From: Oscillospiraceae bacterium
GTDB lineage: Bacteria; Bacillota; Clostridia; Oscillospirales; Ruminococcaceae
DNA: 64,000 nucleotides
Assembly: GCA_021199355.1 (NCBI GenBank)
Contig: JAJQIF010000009.1
Span: 1 to 64,000, forward strand
Reading direction: 5' to 3'
Positions 7,532-14,167 of the stretch are shown here, piece after piece; positions within the stretch are counted from its first letter, which is position 1; each line of letters starts with the position of its first letter. Made by a program: the position numbers and the translations under genes. The notes under the pieces were generated by a model. The model made no database searches. It was not told where the DNA came from and saw nothing but the letters and a program-made list of their open reading frames with translations.

Positions 7532-8825
7532 GCGCCGCTTCCGCAATAGAGTAGAAGCAGGGCTTGACCGAGAGGTCTCTGTCGAAGAGCAGGGAAGCGT
7601 TTCTTCTTATCTTTGGGGTTGAGTTGAGCCACGAGTTCTCGTCGTCTGTGCCCCAGAAGATGATGGTGTCGATGACGCCTTCGTCGGCAAAGTCGAGGAA
7701 CATGTCGATAAGCTCGGCATACTTTTCAGCCTGCTGTTCAAACTCTTCGTCCGACCAGACGTAATATCCGCCGTCGGAATTCGAACCGATGAACATGTCC
7801 ATATCAAGCTCGGTAATTGTGATGCGGAAGTTTCCTGCATACTCGGGGAAGTACTCGTCGTAGAGGTCCGAAAGGCTTGCTATAAGCTCGAGATTCTGTC
7901 TGTAGGTCTCAACGTTGCAGTCGAGTTCGATGTGGGACTGGAAGCCGACGCCGTCGATTCTTACGCCCTTTTCGAACATTCTGAGAACGAGGTTATACAT
8001 CTGCTGGCACTTGGCAGAAGACCATTCCATGTTGTAGTCGTTGATCATGAGGACTGCGTCTTCGTTAGCGGCTCTTGCGGCTTCAAATGCAATCTGGATA
8101 TAGTCGTCAGAATAGCCGTCGCCGTCAAGGTCACCGATGATATAGGACCAGTAGGAGCTGTCGTTGATGCCTCTTACGCCCGTTCCCGAGTCGTTCAGGA
8201 CTTCGTTGCACACGTCCCAGATGTCGATGGTGTCGGCATATCTCGTTACAACGGTCGTGATGTATTCCTGCATTCTTTCGATAAGCTGGTCGCTTGTCGC
8301 AAGAGTGCCGTTTGCAAGGCAATCTTCAAGTGAGCTCTCGTCTGAGGGGTCAGCCTTGAACCACCAGTCGGGAACCTGCGAGTGCCATACGAGAGTATGT
8401 CCACGGAGGGTGGCATCGGTGAGCTGTCCGAACTCGACAAATGCGTCCGCATCGTCAAAGTTATATTCTCCCTCGGAAGGGTTGACGTGGTCGGGCTTGA
8501 GCTCGTTGCCGAGAGTATAAACTCTGTAGTGCTTTAAGATGCTCTTGGTGATGTCGTCCTCGAGGTCGACAATCTGGTCGGATGTGAACGCCACGCCGAT
8601 GTTGCAGAGCCCCTCGAAGTACTTATAAAGTGCCGGAAGCTCATAGTCGGCGGCATAAAGGGTCTCGGTCTCGATGTCATAGAGCTCGTCAAGAGTGTAG
8701 GTGAGCGATTGGTCGGTGAGATCCGTAAGGTAATCGACCTCAGCCTCTTCTCCGCAGGAGACAAGCGAGAGCATCATACAAGCCGAAAGAACAATCGCAA
8801 GGATTCGTTTGAATGAAGTTTTCAT
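7512..8825 (-). CDS. GH10 endo-1,4-beta-xylanase lipoprotein
   Basis: 437 residues; retaining endo-xylanase that cuts the xylan backbone outside the cell. Signal peptide with lipobox LVSC (Cys24), then one GH10 barrel: RGHTLVWHSQVPDWW (about 141-155), acid/base Glu208 in WDVCNEVLND, GVGFQSHIE, and nucleophile Glu339 in ITITELDMD. An insertion with a DLDGDGYSDD loop (about 232-241), resembling a dockerin/EF-hand calcium loop, sits where most GH10 enzymes have a short turn. I start at 8825 because MKTSFKRILA begins the signal peptide and GAAAGGA precedes it; the longer frame to 8975 runs through a terminator. No carbohydrate-binding module is visible. The stop codon falls inside the 17-bp dyad array. 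Confidence 0.93.
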   Translation of the reverse strand: MKTSFKRILAIVLSACMMLSLVSCGEEAEVDYLTDLTDQSLTYTLDELYDIETETLYAADYELPALYKYFEGLCNIGVAFTSDQIVDLEDDITKSILKHYRVYTLGNELKPDHVNPSEGEYNFDDADAFVEFGQLTDATLRGHTLVWHSQVPDWWFKADPSDESSLEDCLANGTLATSDQLIERMQEYITTVVTRYADTIDIWDVCNEVLNDSGTGVRGINDSSYWSYIIGDLDGDGYSDDYIQIAFEAARAANEDAVLMINDYNMEWSSAKCQQMYNLVLRMFEKGVRIDGVGFQSHIELDCNVETYRQNLELIASLSDLYDEYFPEYAGNFRITITELDMDMFIGSNSDGGYYVWSDEEFEQQAEKYAELIDMFLDFADEGVIDTIIFWGTDDENSWLNSTPKIRRNASLLFDRDLSVKPCFYSIAEAALTHVSG

Positions 8826-8843
8826 AATATGTATTCCTTTCAC

Positions 8844-8874
8844 GAAGTGTGATAAAAGCATTATACCACACTTC
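8844..8874 (-). promoter_or_regulatory. xylanase promoter flanked by an inverted repeat
   Basis: A TATAAT -10 (minus strand, 8865-8860) is framed by an 8-bp inverted repeat, GAAGTGTG (8844-8851) and CACACTTC (8867-8874). The extended arms also read TTCAC/GTGAA. The layout suggests a repressor operator covering the core promoter of the xylanase gene. No strong -35 is seen. Confidence 0.6.
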
Positions 8875-8899
8875 ACGGAAGAATGGAATATGGAAATCA

Positions 8900-8951
8900 A
8901 AAAAATTTTAAAAGCAAAGCGACACCCTCGGGGAGGATGCCGCTTTGCTTT
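8900..8951 (-). terminator. terminator of the alpha/beta-hydrolase gene
   Basis: AAAGCAAAGCG (8911-8921) and CGCTTTGCTTT (8941-8951) form an 11-bp stem with an inner CCTC/GAGG helix, followed on the minus strand by TTTTAAAATTTTTTT. It lies between the alpha/beta-hydrolase stop and the xylanase promoter. Confidence 0.85.
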
Positions 8952-8992
8952 ATGTGGAAGGGAAGGTGATGGCAATCCGGTTAAAACCGGTT

Positions 8993-11353
8993 TTAGTCTC
9001 CGCTGTTGAACAGTGGCTCGAGTACGTCTCGGTATTCTTCAAGTATCTCCAGGAGGTAGGTGTCCCAGTGCCTTGCGTCCTGCTCGGTGTTGCCGAAGAC
9101 GTAGTCCTCCTGACCGTAGTCGATGACGTCGAAGCCGGGCATTGCCTTGCTTGCGCCGTTGGTTCTGTAGGCTACAGCATCCGCCAAGCTGAATGATACC
9201 GTTCCGTCGTCATTAAGCGTAACCCAAGAACTGAGGTCGGTGCCACTGGCAGTTGTCGAACTGCCGTTAGTGGTCTGAGTTTCGGCTTCGGCTTTTTCAG
9301 TTGTCACGCCGCTTACATACTCGCCGTACATCTCATCGACGTAGAGCGCAAACGAGTCGCCGAGGATTTCCGACGGAACATGTCCGCCGTCCCACTGCCA
9401 TTCGATGTTGCAGTCGATTCCTGCGTTGAGCATGGCAATCTGCAAGTTAAGAGAGTTGAACATCGAGATGTCGCCCTCGGAAGCACCGCAGAGGATTCTG
9501 ACCCAAGTCGGGCTTTCGGTGTCGTCATCGCCGATATAATTAAGAGGATTATAGAGCGAAACAATGTTGTTTCCGTATTCGTCGCCCTCAAGGATTGATG
9601 CGATATCTGTCTCGTAAGCCTCGAGCATTTCGTCATAAGTCGAGTAGTTCGCCGAGTCCCGACTGCCGGAGGCAGACTGTGTCGTTCCCGCATCGGGAGT
9701 GCCTACGACCATAGAATCGCCCGAGCCTTCGGTGCCGACTTCGGTGGTGCCGATATCGATATCGCCGATTTCTCCGTCGGGAAGGTCACCGCCCGCAATA
9801 TCACCGATTTCACCGTCGGGAAGATCACCGCCAGCAAAGTCGCCGGAGATATCTCCGGTGATGTCTCCTCGACCGCCTGTCATTTCGCCTCTGCCTGTTT
9901 CACCGTCCGAATGGTCAAAGTCAAGTGCTCCGTTCATTCCGCTGGGAAGGTTGCCGGTTGCCATTCCGGTCGAGCTCGATTTCGAGTATCTGCCCTCGAT
10001 GAAGGCCTCTGCTTTTTCTTGAGTGGTCATAGCTGCAACCTCTTCGTCCGAAAGGGCGTTGCCGTCTTCGTCGAACCAGGTCCAGCCGTCGGCATAGTCT
10101 AAGTTCTCAAGATACCACTGCAAATTCTCGGTGAATTCCGCAAGATACAAATCGAGATAAGTTCCGTGATAGCCGTTTGTTTCGGAATATTCGTCCGGGT
10201 CGCACTCAATGGTAAGGGCAATCGTCGAATTCAGCTCTCCGTCGCCGTCGAGGTCAAAGCCGACTGCGCTCTCCTCAACAGTGAGGTTCTGCTCGTTGAT
10301 ATATTCCATATACGCTTCCGAGAGGTAAGCCGCCAACTGCTTCTGGAATGAGCTTCCGAAGTCATAGGTGGTGTCCATATAGTACTCGAAAGCGAGCGTC
10401 ATGTCAGCTTCGTAAAGCGAAGTAATCGCGCTGTAGGCGATACAGCCCCAGGCACCGTCCGAAAGAGAAACCTCTTCGCCGTCTATGGTGACGGTAGTGG
10501 TGTATGTTCCGTTGTCACAGAGATAGCACCCGACCGCTCCGACCTCCTCCTGATAGGGATAGAAGTCCGGATTGTTCGAGGTCGCCGCAAACATCGTGGC
10601 ATGAGCTCCGCCGCCCGAGCCGCCGGTTGAAACGAAGTAGTCAACACTTCCGGGAAGGTTGCCGAGGAGAATGTTGTACTTCACGAATCTTGCCGCCGCC
10701 TTCTGGTCTGCAAGACACGAAGGAGCGTCGCCGGTATAGTAGGTGTTGCCGTCTTCGTCGGTGGCAGTGTCCTGCTTTCCTCTGTTGCCGCAAGCGACAT
10801 TGATATAGCCCTCTTCAGCATAGGTTGAAGAGGCAAGAGTATTCGTCGCATTGCCATATCCAGCCGCACCGGTATTGAGGATTACGGGAGCAGTAGCCGC
10901 AGTGTAAACCTGTCCGTTGGTGCTGGTAATTTCTGCATCATAGTCGATGACGAGAATGCCGTTTACCGGTTCTGAATAGTTTTCAGCCGTAACGTCGGCA
11001 GTGCCGTCGCCGTCAGTGTCGATACCGGTGACGTAAGCCGCCGGAATGCAGACCGAAACGCCTTCCTCGTCCTCAATTTCGGGATAAGCCACCGCCGAAA
11101 CGATAGACATAACCCACGAGTTCGTCTGATAAGTCCAAGTGTAATCGGTGTTATTCGCCAGATTCAACGTGTATTCAATATATTCCTTGTCCGACACAAC
11201 AGTCGCCTCCGATGAAGTTTCCCGAGTCTCTGTTTCTGCAGTGTTGTCAGTTGCTTCGGTTTCGGTAGATTCAGTTGAACTGCTACCGCAACCGACCAGC
11301 GTCAGTATCATGCAAAGACATGTGACTATGGAGATAATTTTCTTACACTTCAT
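8993..11353 (-). CDS. secreted alpha/beta-hydrolase lipoprotein, tannase/feruloyl-esterase-like
   Basis: 786 residues. Signal peptide with lipobox LVGC (Cys22) and a Ser/Thr-rich linker. The hydrolase core has the oxyanion and nucleophile region YINVACGNRGKQ (about 183-194) and FVSTGGSGGGAH, nucleophile Ser246, with a late His658 in WQWDGGHVP. This resembles the bacterial subtype-B tannase / large esterase group, so an ester bond in plant polyphenol or polysaccharide is a plausible substrate; I cannot prove it. Between the halves lies a Gly/Asp-rich insert (about 490-560) with a perfect duplicated 13-mer AGGDLPDGEIGDI (507-532). Several DxDGDG loops (111-117, 367-373) may bind calcium. Start at 11353 is fixed by AGGGTGA and the signal peptide. 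A PmrA-like box sits 55 bases upstream. Confidence 0.72.
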   Translation of the reverse strand: MKCKKIISIVTCLCMILTLVGCGSSSTESTETEATDNTAETETRETSSEATVVSDKEYIEYTLNLANNTDYTWTYQTNSWVMSIVSAVAYPEIEDEEGVSVCIPAAYVTGIDTDGDGTADVTAENYSEPVNGILVIDYDAEITSTNGQVYTAATAPVILNTGAAGYGNATNTLASSTYAEEGYINVACGNRGKQDTATDEDGNTYYTGDAPSCLADQKAAARFVKYNILLGNLPGSVDYFVSTGGSGGGAHATMFAATSNNPDFYPYQEEVGAVGCYLCDNGTYTTTVTIDGEEVSLSDGAWGCIAYSAITSLYEADMTLAFEYYMDTTYDFGSSFQKQLAAYLSEAYMEYINEQNLTVEESAVGFDLDGDGELNSTIALTIECDPDEYSETNGYHGTYLDLYLAEFTENLQWYLENLDYADGWTWFDEDGNALSDEEVAAMTTQEKAEAFIEGRYSKSSSTGMATGNLPSGMNGALDFDHSDGETGRGEMTGGRGDITGDISGDFAGGDLPDGEIGDIAGGDLPDGEIGDIDIGTTEVGTEGSGDSMVVGTPDAGTTQSASGSRDSANYSTYDEMLEAYETDIASILEGDEYGNNIVSLYNPLNYIGDDDTESPTWVRILCGASEGDISMFNSLNLQIAMLNAGIDCNIEWQWDGGHVPSEILGDSFALYVDEMYGEYVSGVTTEKAEAETQTTNGSSTTASGTDLSSWVTLNDDGTVSFSLADAVAYRTNGASKAMPGFDVIDYGQEDYVFGNTEQDARHWDTYLLEILEEYRDVLEPLFNSGD
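9758..9835 (-). repeat. two tandem 39-bp coding repeats
   Basis: Within the hydrolase gene, two consecutive 39-base units each encode AGGDLPDGEIGDI. The nucleotide copies differ at several third positions, so the duplication is maintained mainly at protein level. Confidence 0.85.
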
Positions 11354-11408
11354 TATATCACCCTTCTTCAAAAAAGTAAATTCTATTTTATTATTTTGCT
11401 CTCTGAAA

Positions 11409-11437
11409 CTTAAGCCAGCTTTAAGGATTTTGTGAAA
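11409..11437 (-). promoter_or_regulatory. PmrA/QseB-like box before the alpha/beta-hydrolase gene
   Basis: Minus strand reads CTTAAA-GCTGG-CTTAAG (11425-11409), two half-sites 11 bp apart, with an extra TTTCAC half-like element 12 bp further upstream (11437-11432). A weak -10 (CAAAAT) begins 10 bases after the box. Same arrangement as the boxes at 11988, 59905 and 61941. Confidence 0.6.
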
Positions 11438-11450
11438 GTTAAGTGAAAGC

Positions 11451-11477
11451 CGCCCACTCACAAGAGCAGGCGGTTTT
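11451..11477 (+). terminator. hairpin with plus-strand U-tract, between two minus-strand genes
   Basis: CCGCCCACTC, loop ACAA, GAGCAGGCGG, then TTTTTAG on the plus strand. It is a 10-bp stem (two mismatches on this strand read as wobbles on the other). It ends the acidic lipoprotein transcript on the minus strand only poorly (CTTTCACTT follows), so its U-tract points the wrong way for the annotated genes. Confidence 0.6.
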
Positions 11478-11500
11478 TAGTATAGGAGAATTATCGGGGT

Positions 11501-11938
11501 TTACTCTTCTGTCTCTTCAGAATCCGCAGATTCTTCAGCTTCTGTGTCCTCAGCTTCAGCGTCCTCAGTGGTTGATTCCTCTTCGCTGTCCGAATCAGTT
11601 GCTACAGCATCTTCAGATTCTTCAGCTTCTGTGGTTTCATCCTCAGTAGCCTCAGCGTCCTCTGATTCTTCATCTTCGGTAGCGTCGGTATCTTCGGCAG
11701 TGCCGTCGTCGGTAGACTCTTCGGACTCTGTATCATCGGTTGATTCTTCATCTTCCGCAGAAGTGTCTTCGTCATCGACTGTAACATCGTCTTCGGTTTC
11801 TTCCGCTTCTGTCTCAGCTGTGGTCGCCGCAGTGGTGGTTTCGGCTTCGTCTTCGGTATCATCACCTGAAGTACATCCCACAAGCATCACCATCAGCGAC
11901 AGGCTCATGAGTATTGCTAAAAATCTTTTGAGTTTCAT
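11501..11938 (-). CDS. acidic low-complexity lipoprotein
   Basis: 145 residues of unknown function. The signal peptide MKLKRFLAILMSLSLMVMLVGC has a clear lipobox (Cys22). The entire mature chain that follows is built almost only from Glu, Asp, Thr, Ser and Ala with a few Val, in patterns such as TEDEESEDAEATED. There is no basic or aromatic residue, so it cannot form a normal hydrophobic core. It should be an extended polyanion tethered to the membrane. Start is set by AAGGAGG and the signal peptide; the longer frame to 12079 overlaps the promoter. Third-base usage is normal for the neighbourhood, so this is a real coding region. A PmrA-like box and TATAAT lie 34-66 bases upstream. Confidence 0.8.
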   Translation of the reverse strand: MKLKRFLAILMSLSLMVMLVGCTSGDDTEDEAETTTAATTAETEAEETEDDVTVDDEDTSAEDEESTDDTESEESTDDGTAEDTDATEDEESEDAEATEDETTEAEESEDAVATDSDSEEESTTEDAEAEDTEAEESADSEETEE

Positions 11939-11971
11939 ATTTGCGTTCCTCCTTAGGAAGTTTATGCGCAT

Positions 11972-12026
11972 ATTATACTCACGGATTTTTAAAACTGCAT
12001 TAAGCCAATAGAAAAGCCTTGTGAAA
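11972..12026 (-). promoter_or_regulatory. promoter with PmrA/QseB-like box for the acidic lipoprotein
   Basis: Minus strand: CTTAAT-GCAGT-TTTAAA (12004-11988), then 10 bases, then TATAAT (11977-11972). The half-sites stand 11 bp apart and the second takes the place of a -35. A TTTCAC element lies 16 bases (5 + 11) further up at 12026-12021. Box-to--10 spacing equals that at 59905. Confidence 0.65.
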
Positions 12027-12048
12027 CGTCTGAGAAAGAAATTATGTC

Positions 12049-13650
12049 CTATTTGATAACGAGCTTCGTTTTTATACACATTAAGTCGGGTTTCACATCA
12101 ATTTCTTCTGTCATGTCGAGTACCGGCTCACCGTAGACATTGAAGTGAACTCTTCTTATTCCACTTGAACGTGGACCGTCGACGCCCGGTCGGGCATGAT
12201 ATGTGTTGAAGATGTGCTCGTCTTTATCTTTGACATATGCATTGTGCCCTGTTCCGAATTCGCCCGGAACGCTTCGTGAAGTCAGCAGGGGATAGTTCAT
12301 CTTTCGCCAGCTTTTCGGGTCGAGTGGATTCTTGCCCTTGTCTAAAATCAGCGCCGAAACGACATAGGTCGAGTCGACAGCCGCACTCGAAAATGTGAGC
12401 CAGAGCTTGTCTCCCAGGTTCAGTGCAAACGGTCCTTCGTCGACAAACGTGTGGTTGTTCGCCCAGCCGGAGTCCGGCTTCGATATTATCACTGGCTCCG
12501 AGAGAAGCCTTGTTGGTTCATCGGGGTCGAGTTCCGCAAAATAGAGCCATGCACCCAAATCCTTCGGCAGAAACTCCCTCTGCGACCAGGCGACATAGTA
12601 TTTTCCTTCCCATTCAAACTCGGTCATATCAAGCGTGATGGTTTTCCCAGCTTCCGCAAGGTCGCTTCCGTCCGCTTTCGTGACTCTTTCAGGACGAGAC
12701 CAGTCATCCCGGTTCATCGGGTCGCCGCCATCACGCAACTCCATCACGTGGCTCTCTTCCCGGAAGAATTCTCCCGGCGTGCAGGCGTGGAAGATGTAAA
12801 GCCTTCCCTTGATTTCGTGGAACTCCGGCGCCCAGAGAAGTCCTCCGATGCCTTCGTAAGTTTCGGAATCGAGCAGTAAAACCTCCTCCGCCGTCACCAG
12901 TCCCTGAATCGTCTCCGCTTTCCTTATATAAAGAGTGTGGTTTCCGTCGGCATCGTTAGTCGCAATATAAAAATAGTACCCGCCCCAGAACGTAACGCAC
13001 GGGTCAGCACGATTCACAGCAACCGGAAACTCAAAGTGCTCTTGATGAACCCTGCCCTCAATCTCATATTCGCCACTTCTGGAGAAATCGACATCGCCTA
13101 AATCCCAGTCAATCCGTTTCATATCCGTCGACCCGTCACTATAGACCGCCTTTGCCCGTATTTCGTCAAGCTCTTCTTTGGAAGAAACCGCAATTTCTTC
13201 TGGAAACTCGATAGCGATATTTTCCGGCGTCGTGAGTGTGTTGACAAGCCTTTCGGCAATTTCGTCCGGAATCTCGATTGTATCACTCATATCGAAGTCA
13301 CCGATATGCCCATAGAGCTTATCCTCCTGCCCAAGCTCCTCATACCATAGAAAATCCCGTGTCCTTGCGAGAAGAGCTGTTCCGTCGCCACATCCGTCCG
13401 CCTCAGTCCTTATTGCCGAGATAAGATAGCTCCCGTCGTCCATCCTGACAGCCTTTGGCTCTTTCAGCGACTTTGCCGTTAAAGACCCATCAGGATTCTC
13501 CACAGCCTTAGCAAAGAACACCCCACTGTTGTGGTTGAGCGCCTTGAATTCCTCGCCATTCCAAATGGCAATATGCATACTGTAAGCCAGCTTCGCATCA
13601 TAAATTGCCGTATCCATCGGCTCCCGGGTATATAATCGTATCGTCTTCAT
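12049..13650 (-). CDS. GH43-family glycosidase with Ig-like insert, cytoplasmic
   Basis: 533 residues without a signal peptide. The N-terminal half (about 1-205) holds a second five-bladed-like region (AKLAYSMHIAIWNG, TALLARTRDFLWYEE) and a small Ig-like segment (SKEELDEIRAKAVYSDGS). A GH43 five-bladed propeller follows: base Asp in NRADPCVTFWGGYYFYIATND, LWAPEFHEIKGRLYIFHA, acid Glu in TFVDEGPFAL, and GTGHNAYVKD. Family members are arabinofuranosidases or xylosidases on xylan and arabinan oligomers, and this one must act on imported oligosaccharides. I start at 13650 because GGAGG lies 9 bases upstream; starting at 13668 would bury that site. Promoter TTGCAA-17-TATTCT precedes it. Confidence 0.85.
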   Translation of the reverse strand: MKTIRLYTREPMDTAIYDAKLAYSMHIAIWNGEEFKALNHNSGVFFAKAVENPDGSLTAKSLKEPKAVRMDDGSYLISAIRTEADGCGDGTALLARTRDFLWYEELGQEDKLYGHIGDFDMSDTIEIPDEIAERLVNTLTTPENIAIEFPEEIAVSSKEELDEIRAKAVYSDGSTDMKRIDWDLGDVDFSRSGEYEIEGRVHQEHFEFPVAVNRADPCVTFWGGYYFYIATNDADGNHTLYIRKAETIQGLVTAEEVLLLDSETYEGIGGLLWAPEFHEIKGRLYIFHACTPGEFFREESHVMELRDGGDPMNRDDWSRPERVTKADGSDLAEAGKTITLDMTEFEWEGKYYVAWSQREFLPKDLGAWLYFAELDPDEPTRLLSEPVIISKPDSGWANNHTFVDEGPFALNLGDKLWLTFSSAAVDSTYVVSALILDKGKNPLDPKSWRKMNYPLLTSRSVPGEFGTGHNAYVKDKDEHIFNTYHARPGVDGPRSSGIRRVHFNVYGEPVLDMTEEIDVKPDLMCIKTKLVIK

Positions 13651-13681
13651 ATCAAAACCTCCAAGCATTAATACTACCTTC

Positions 13682-13710
13682 AGAATACACTATTTTCCGG
13701 CAGTTTGCAA
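13682..13710 (-). promoter_or_regulatory. promoter of the GH43 gene
   Basis: TTGCAA (13710-13705), 17-base spacer, TATTCT (13687-13682) on the minus strand, 32 bases before the start codon. Confidence 0.6.
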
Positions 13711-13770
13711 TGATTTATAGTCGGGGAATTGTTGATTTATTGTAAGGGACGCTCGCCAATCCAACATTAT

Positions 13771-13812
13771 ATAGGGCTGGATATACAGTTATCTTCGCTA
13801 ACTGCCCGCCCG
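13771..13812. repeat. dispersed intergenic palindrome, long variant, copy 3
   Basis: Opens ATAGGGCTGGATATACAG, closes CTGCCCGCCCG, with an inner hairpin AGTTATC/GCTAACT-like. Shares both ends with the copy at 4791-4835. A second degenerate fragment (GTAAGGGACGCTCGCC) lies just before it at 13742-13757. It fills the gap between divergent GH43 and aro promoters. Confidence 0.78.
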
Positions 13813-13876
13813 AAGCCCTCTAGCATTCCAAAGTGGATTTTCCGATTTAAATCAATAAAAATATTTCAAAAACCTC

Positions 13877-13905
13877 TTGACAAACGGTTTATAACCGTAT
13901 ATAAT
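13877..13905 (+). promoter_or_regulatory. aro operon promoter with palindromic spacer
   Basis: TTGACA (13877-13882), 17-base spacer, TATAAT (13900-13905). The spacer itself contains the dyad ACGGTT-TAT-AACCGT (13884-13898), a possible operator lying between -35 and -10. Start of transcription would be near 13912, about 50 bases before the leader peptide. Confidence 0.92.
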
Positions 13906-13960
13906 CTATAAAGATGAACGAGGAATCGTTCTAAAACAGTATTTTACGGAGAGTTGCACG

Positions 13961-14032
13961 ATGTCAAAACGAATTGCCGGTTTGTCCGGTGTTATCTGCT
14001 TTGCATATTATTATTACTTTACCATGCGCTAA
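13961..14032 (+). CDS. Tyr/Phe-rich leader peptide of the aro operon
   Basis: A 23-codon open frame with a GGAGA ribosome site 8 bases upstream. Its second half reads CFAYYYYFTMR: Phe14, four Tyr in a row (16-19, TAT TAT TAT TAC) and Phe20, followed by a UAA stop at 14030-14032. It lies between the aro promoter and a strong terminator, before genes that make exactly tyrosine and phenylalanine. This is the design of PheL/TrpL attenuation leaders: starvation for charged tRNA-Tyr or tRNA-Phe would stall the ribosome on the run. No known function is needed for the peptide itself. Confidence 0.9.
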   Translation: MSKRIAGLSGVICFAYYYYFTMR

Positions 14033-14110
14033 TCCCCAAGGTAAAGTGATTTGTGTTGCAACAAAAAGTTTTGTTTATCAGCTGCACAGGTTACTTGTGC
14101 AGCTTTTTTG
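14000..14110 (+). promoter_or_regulatory. ribosome-dependent attenuator before aroF
   Basis: Alternative helices are visible. Helix 1:2 pairs ACTTTACC (14016-14023, over the last Tyr/Phe codons) with GGTAAAGT (14040-14047), extendable to 11 bp and further by TTTGCA/TGCAA. Helix 2:3, the antiterminator, pairs TTGTGTTGC (14051-14059) with GCTGCACAG (14081-14089), one mismatch. Helix 3:4, the terminator, pairs AGCTGCACA (14080-14088) with TGTGCAGCT (14096-14104), then TTTTTTG. Stalling on Tyr/Phe codons would block 1:2, free strand 2 and allow 2:3, so the operon is read through. No T-box or other riboswitch consensus is present. Confidence 0.9.
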
Positions 14111-14167
14111 TGAAACTGCTAAAGTTCCCGGCAGACTTCTTTCCGACAAAAAGAAAGGACAATTATT

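Noticed and set aside
9699-10022. Pro/Ser-rich plus-strand frame opposite the hydrolase insert
   Set aside because: Repetitive composition arises from the complementary Gly/Asp-rich codons on the minus strand.
11544-12011. Ser/Val-rich frame on the plus strand over the acidic lipoprotein
   Set aside because: Mirror of the Asp/Glu/Ser/Thr codons; the minus strand has signal peptide, lipobox and ribosome site.
13911-14167. T-box leader for aroF
   Set aside because: No AGGGUGGNACCGCG or specifier-loop pattern; the leader peptide and helices explain the region better.
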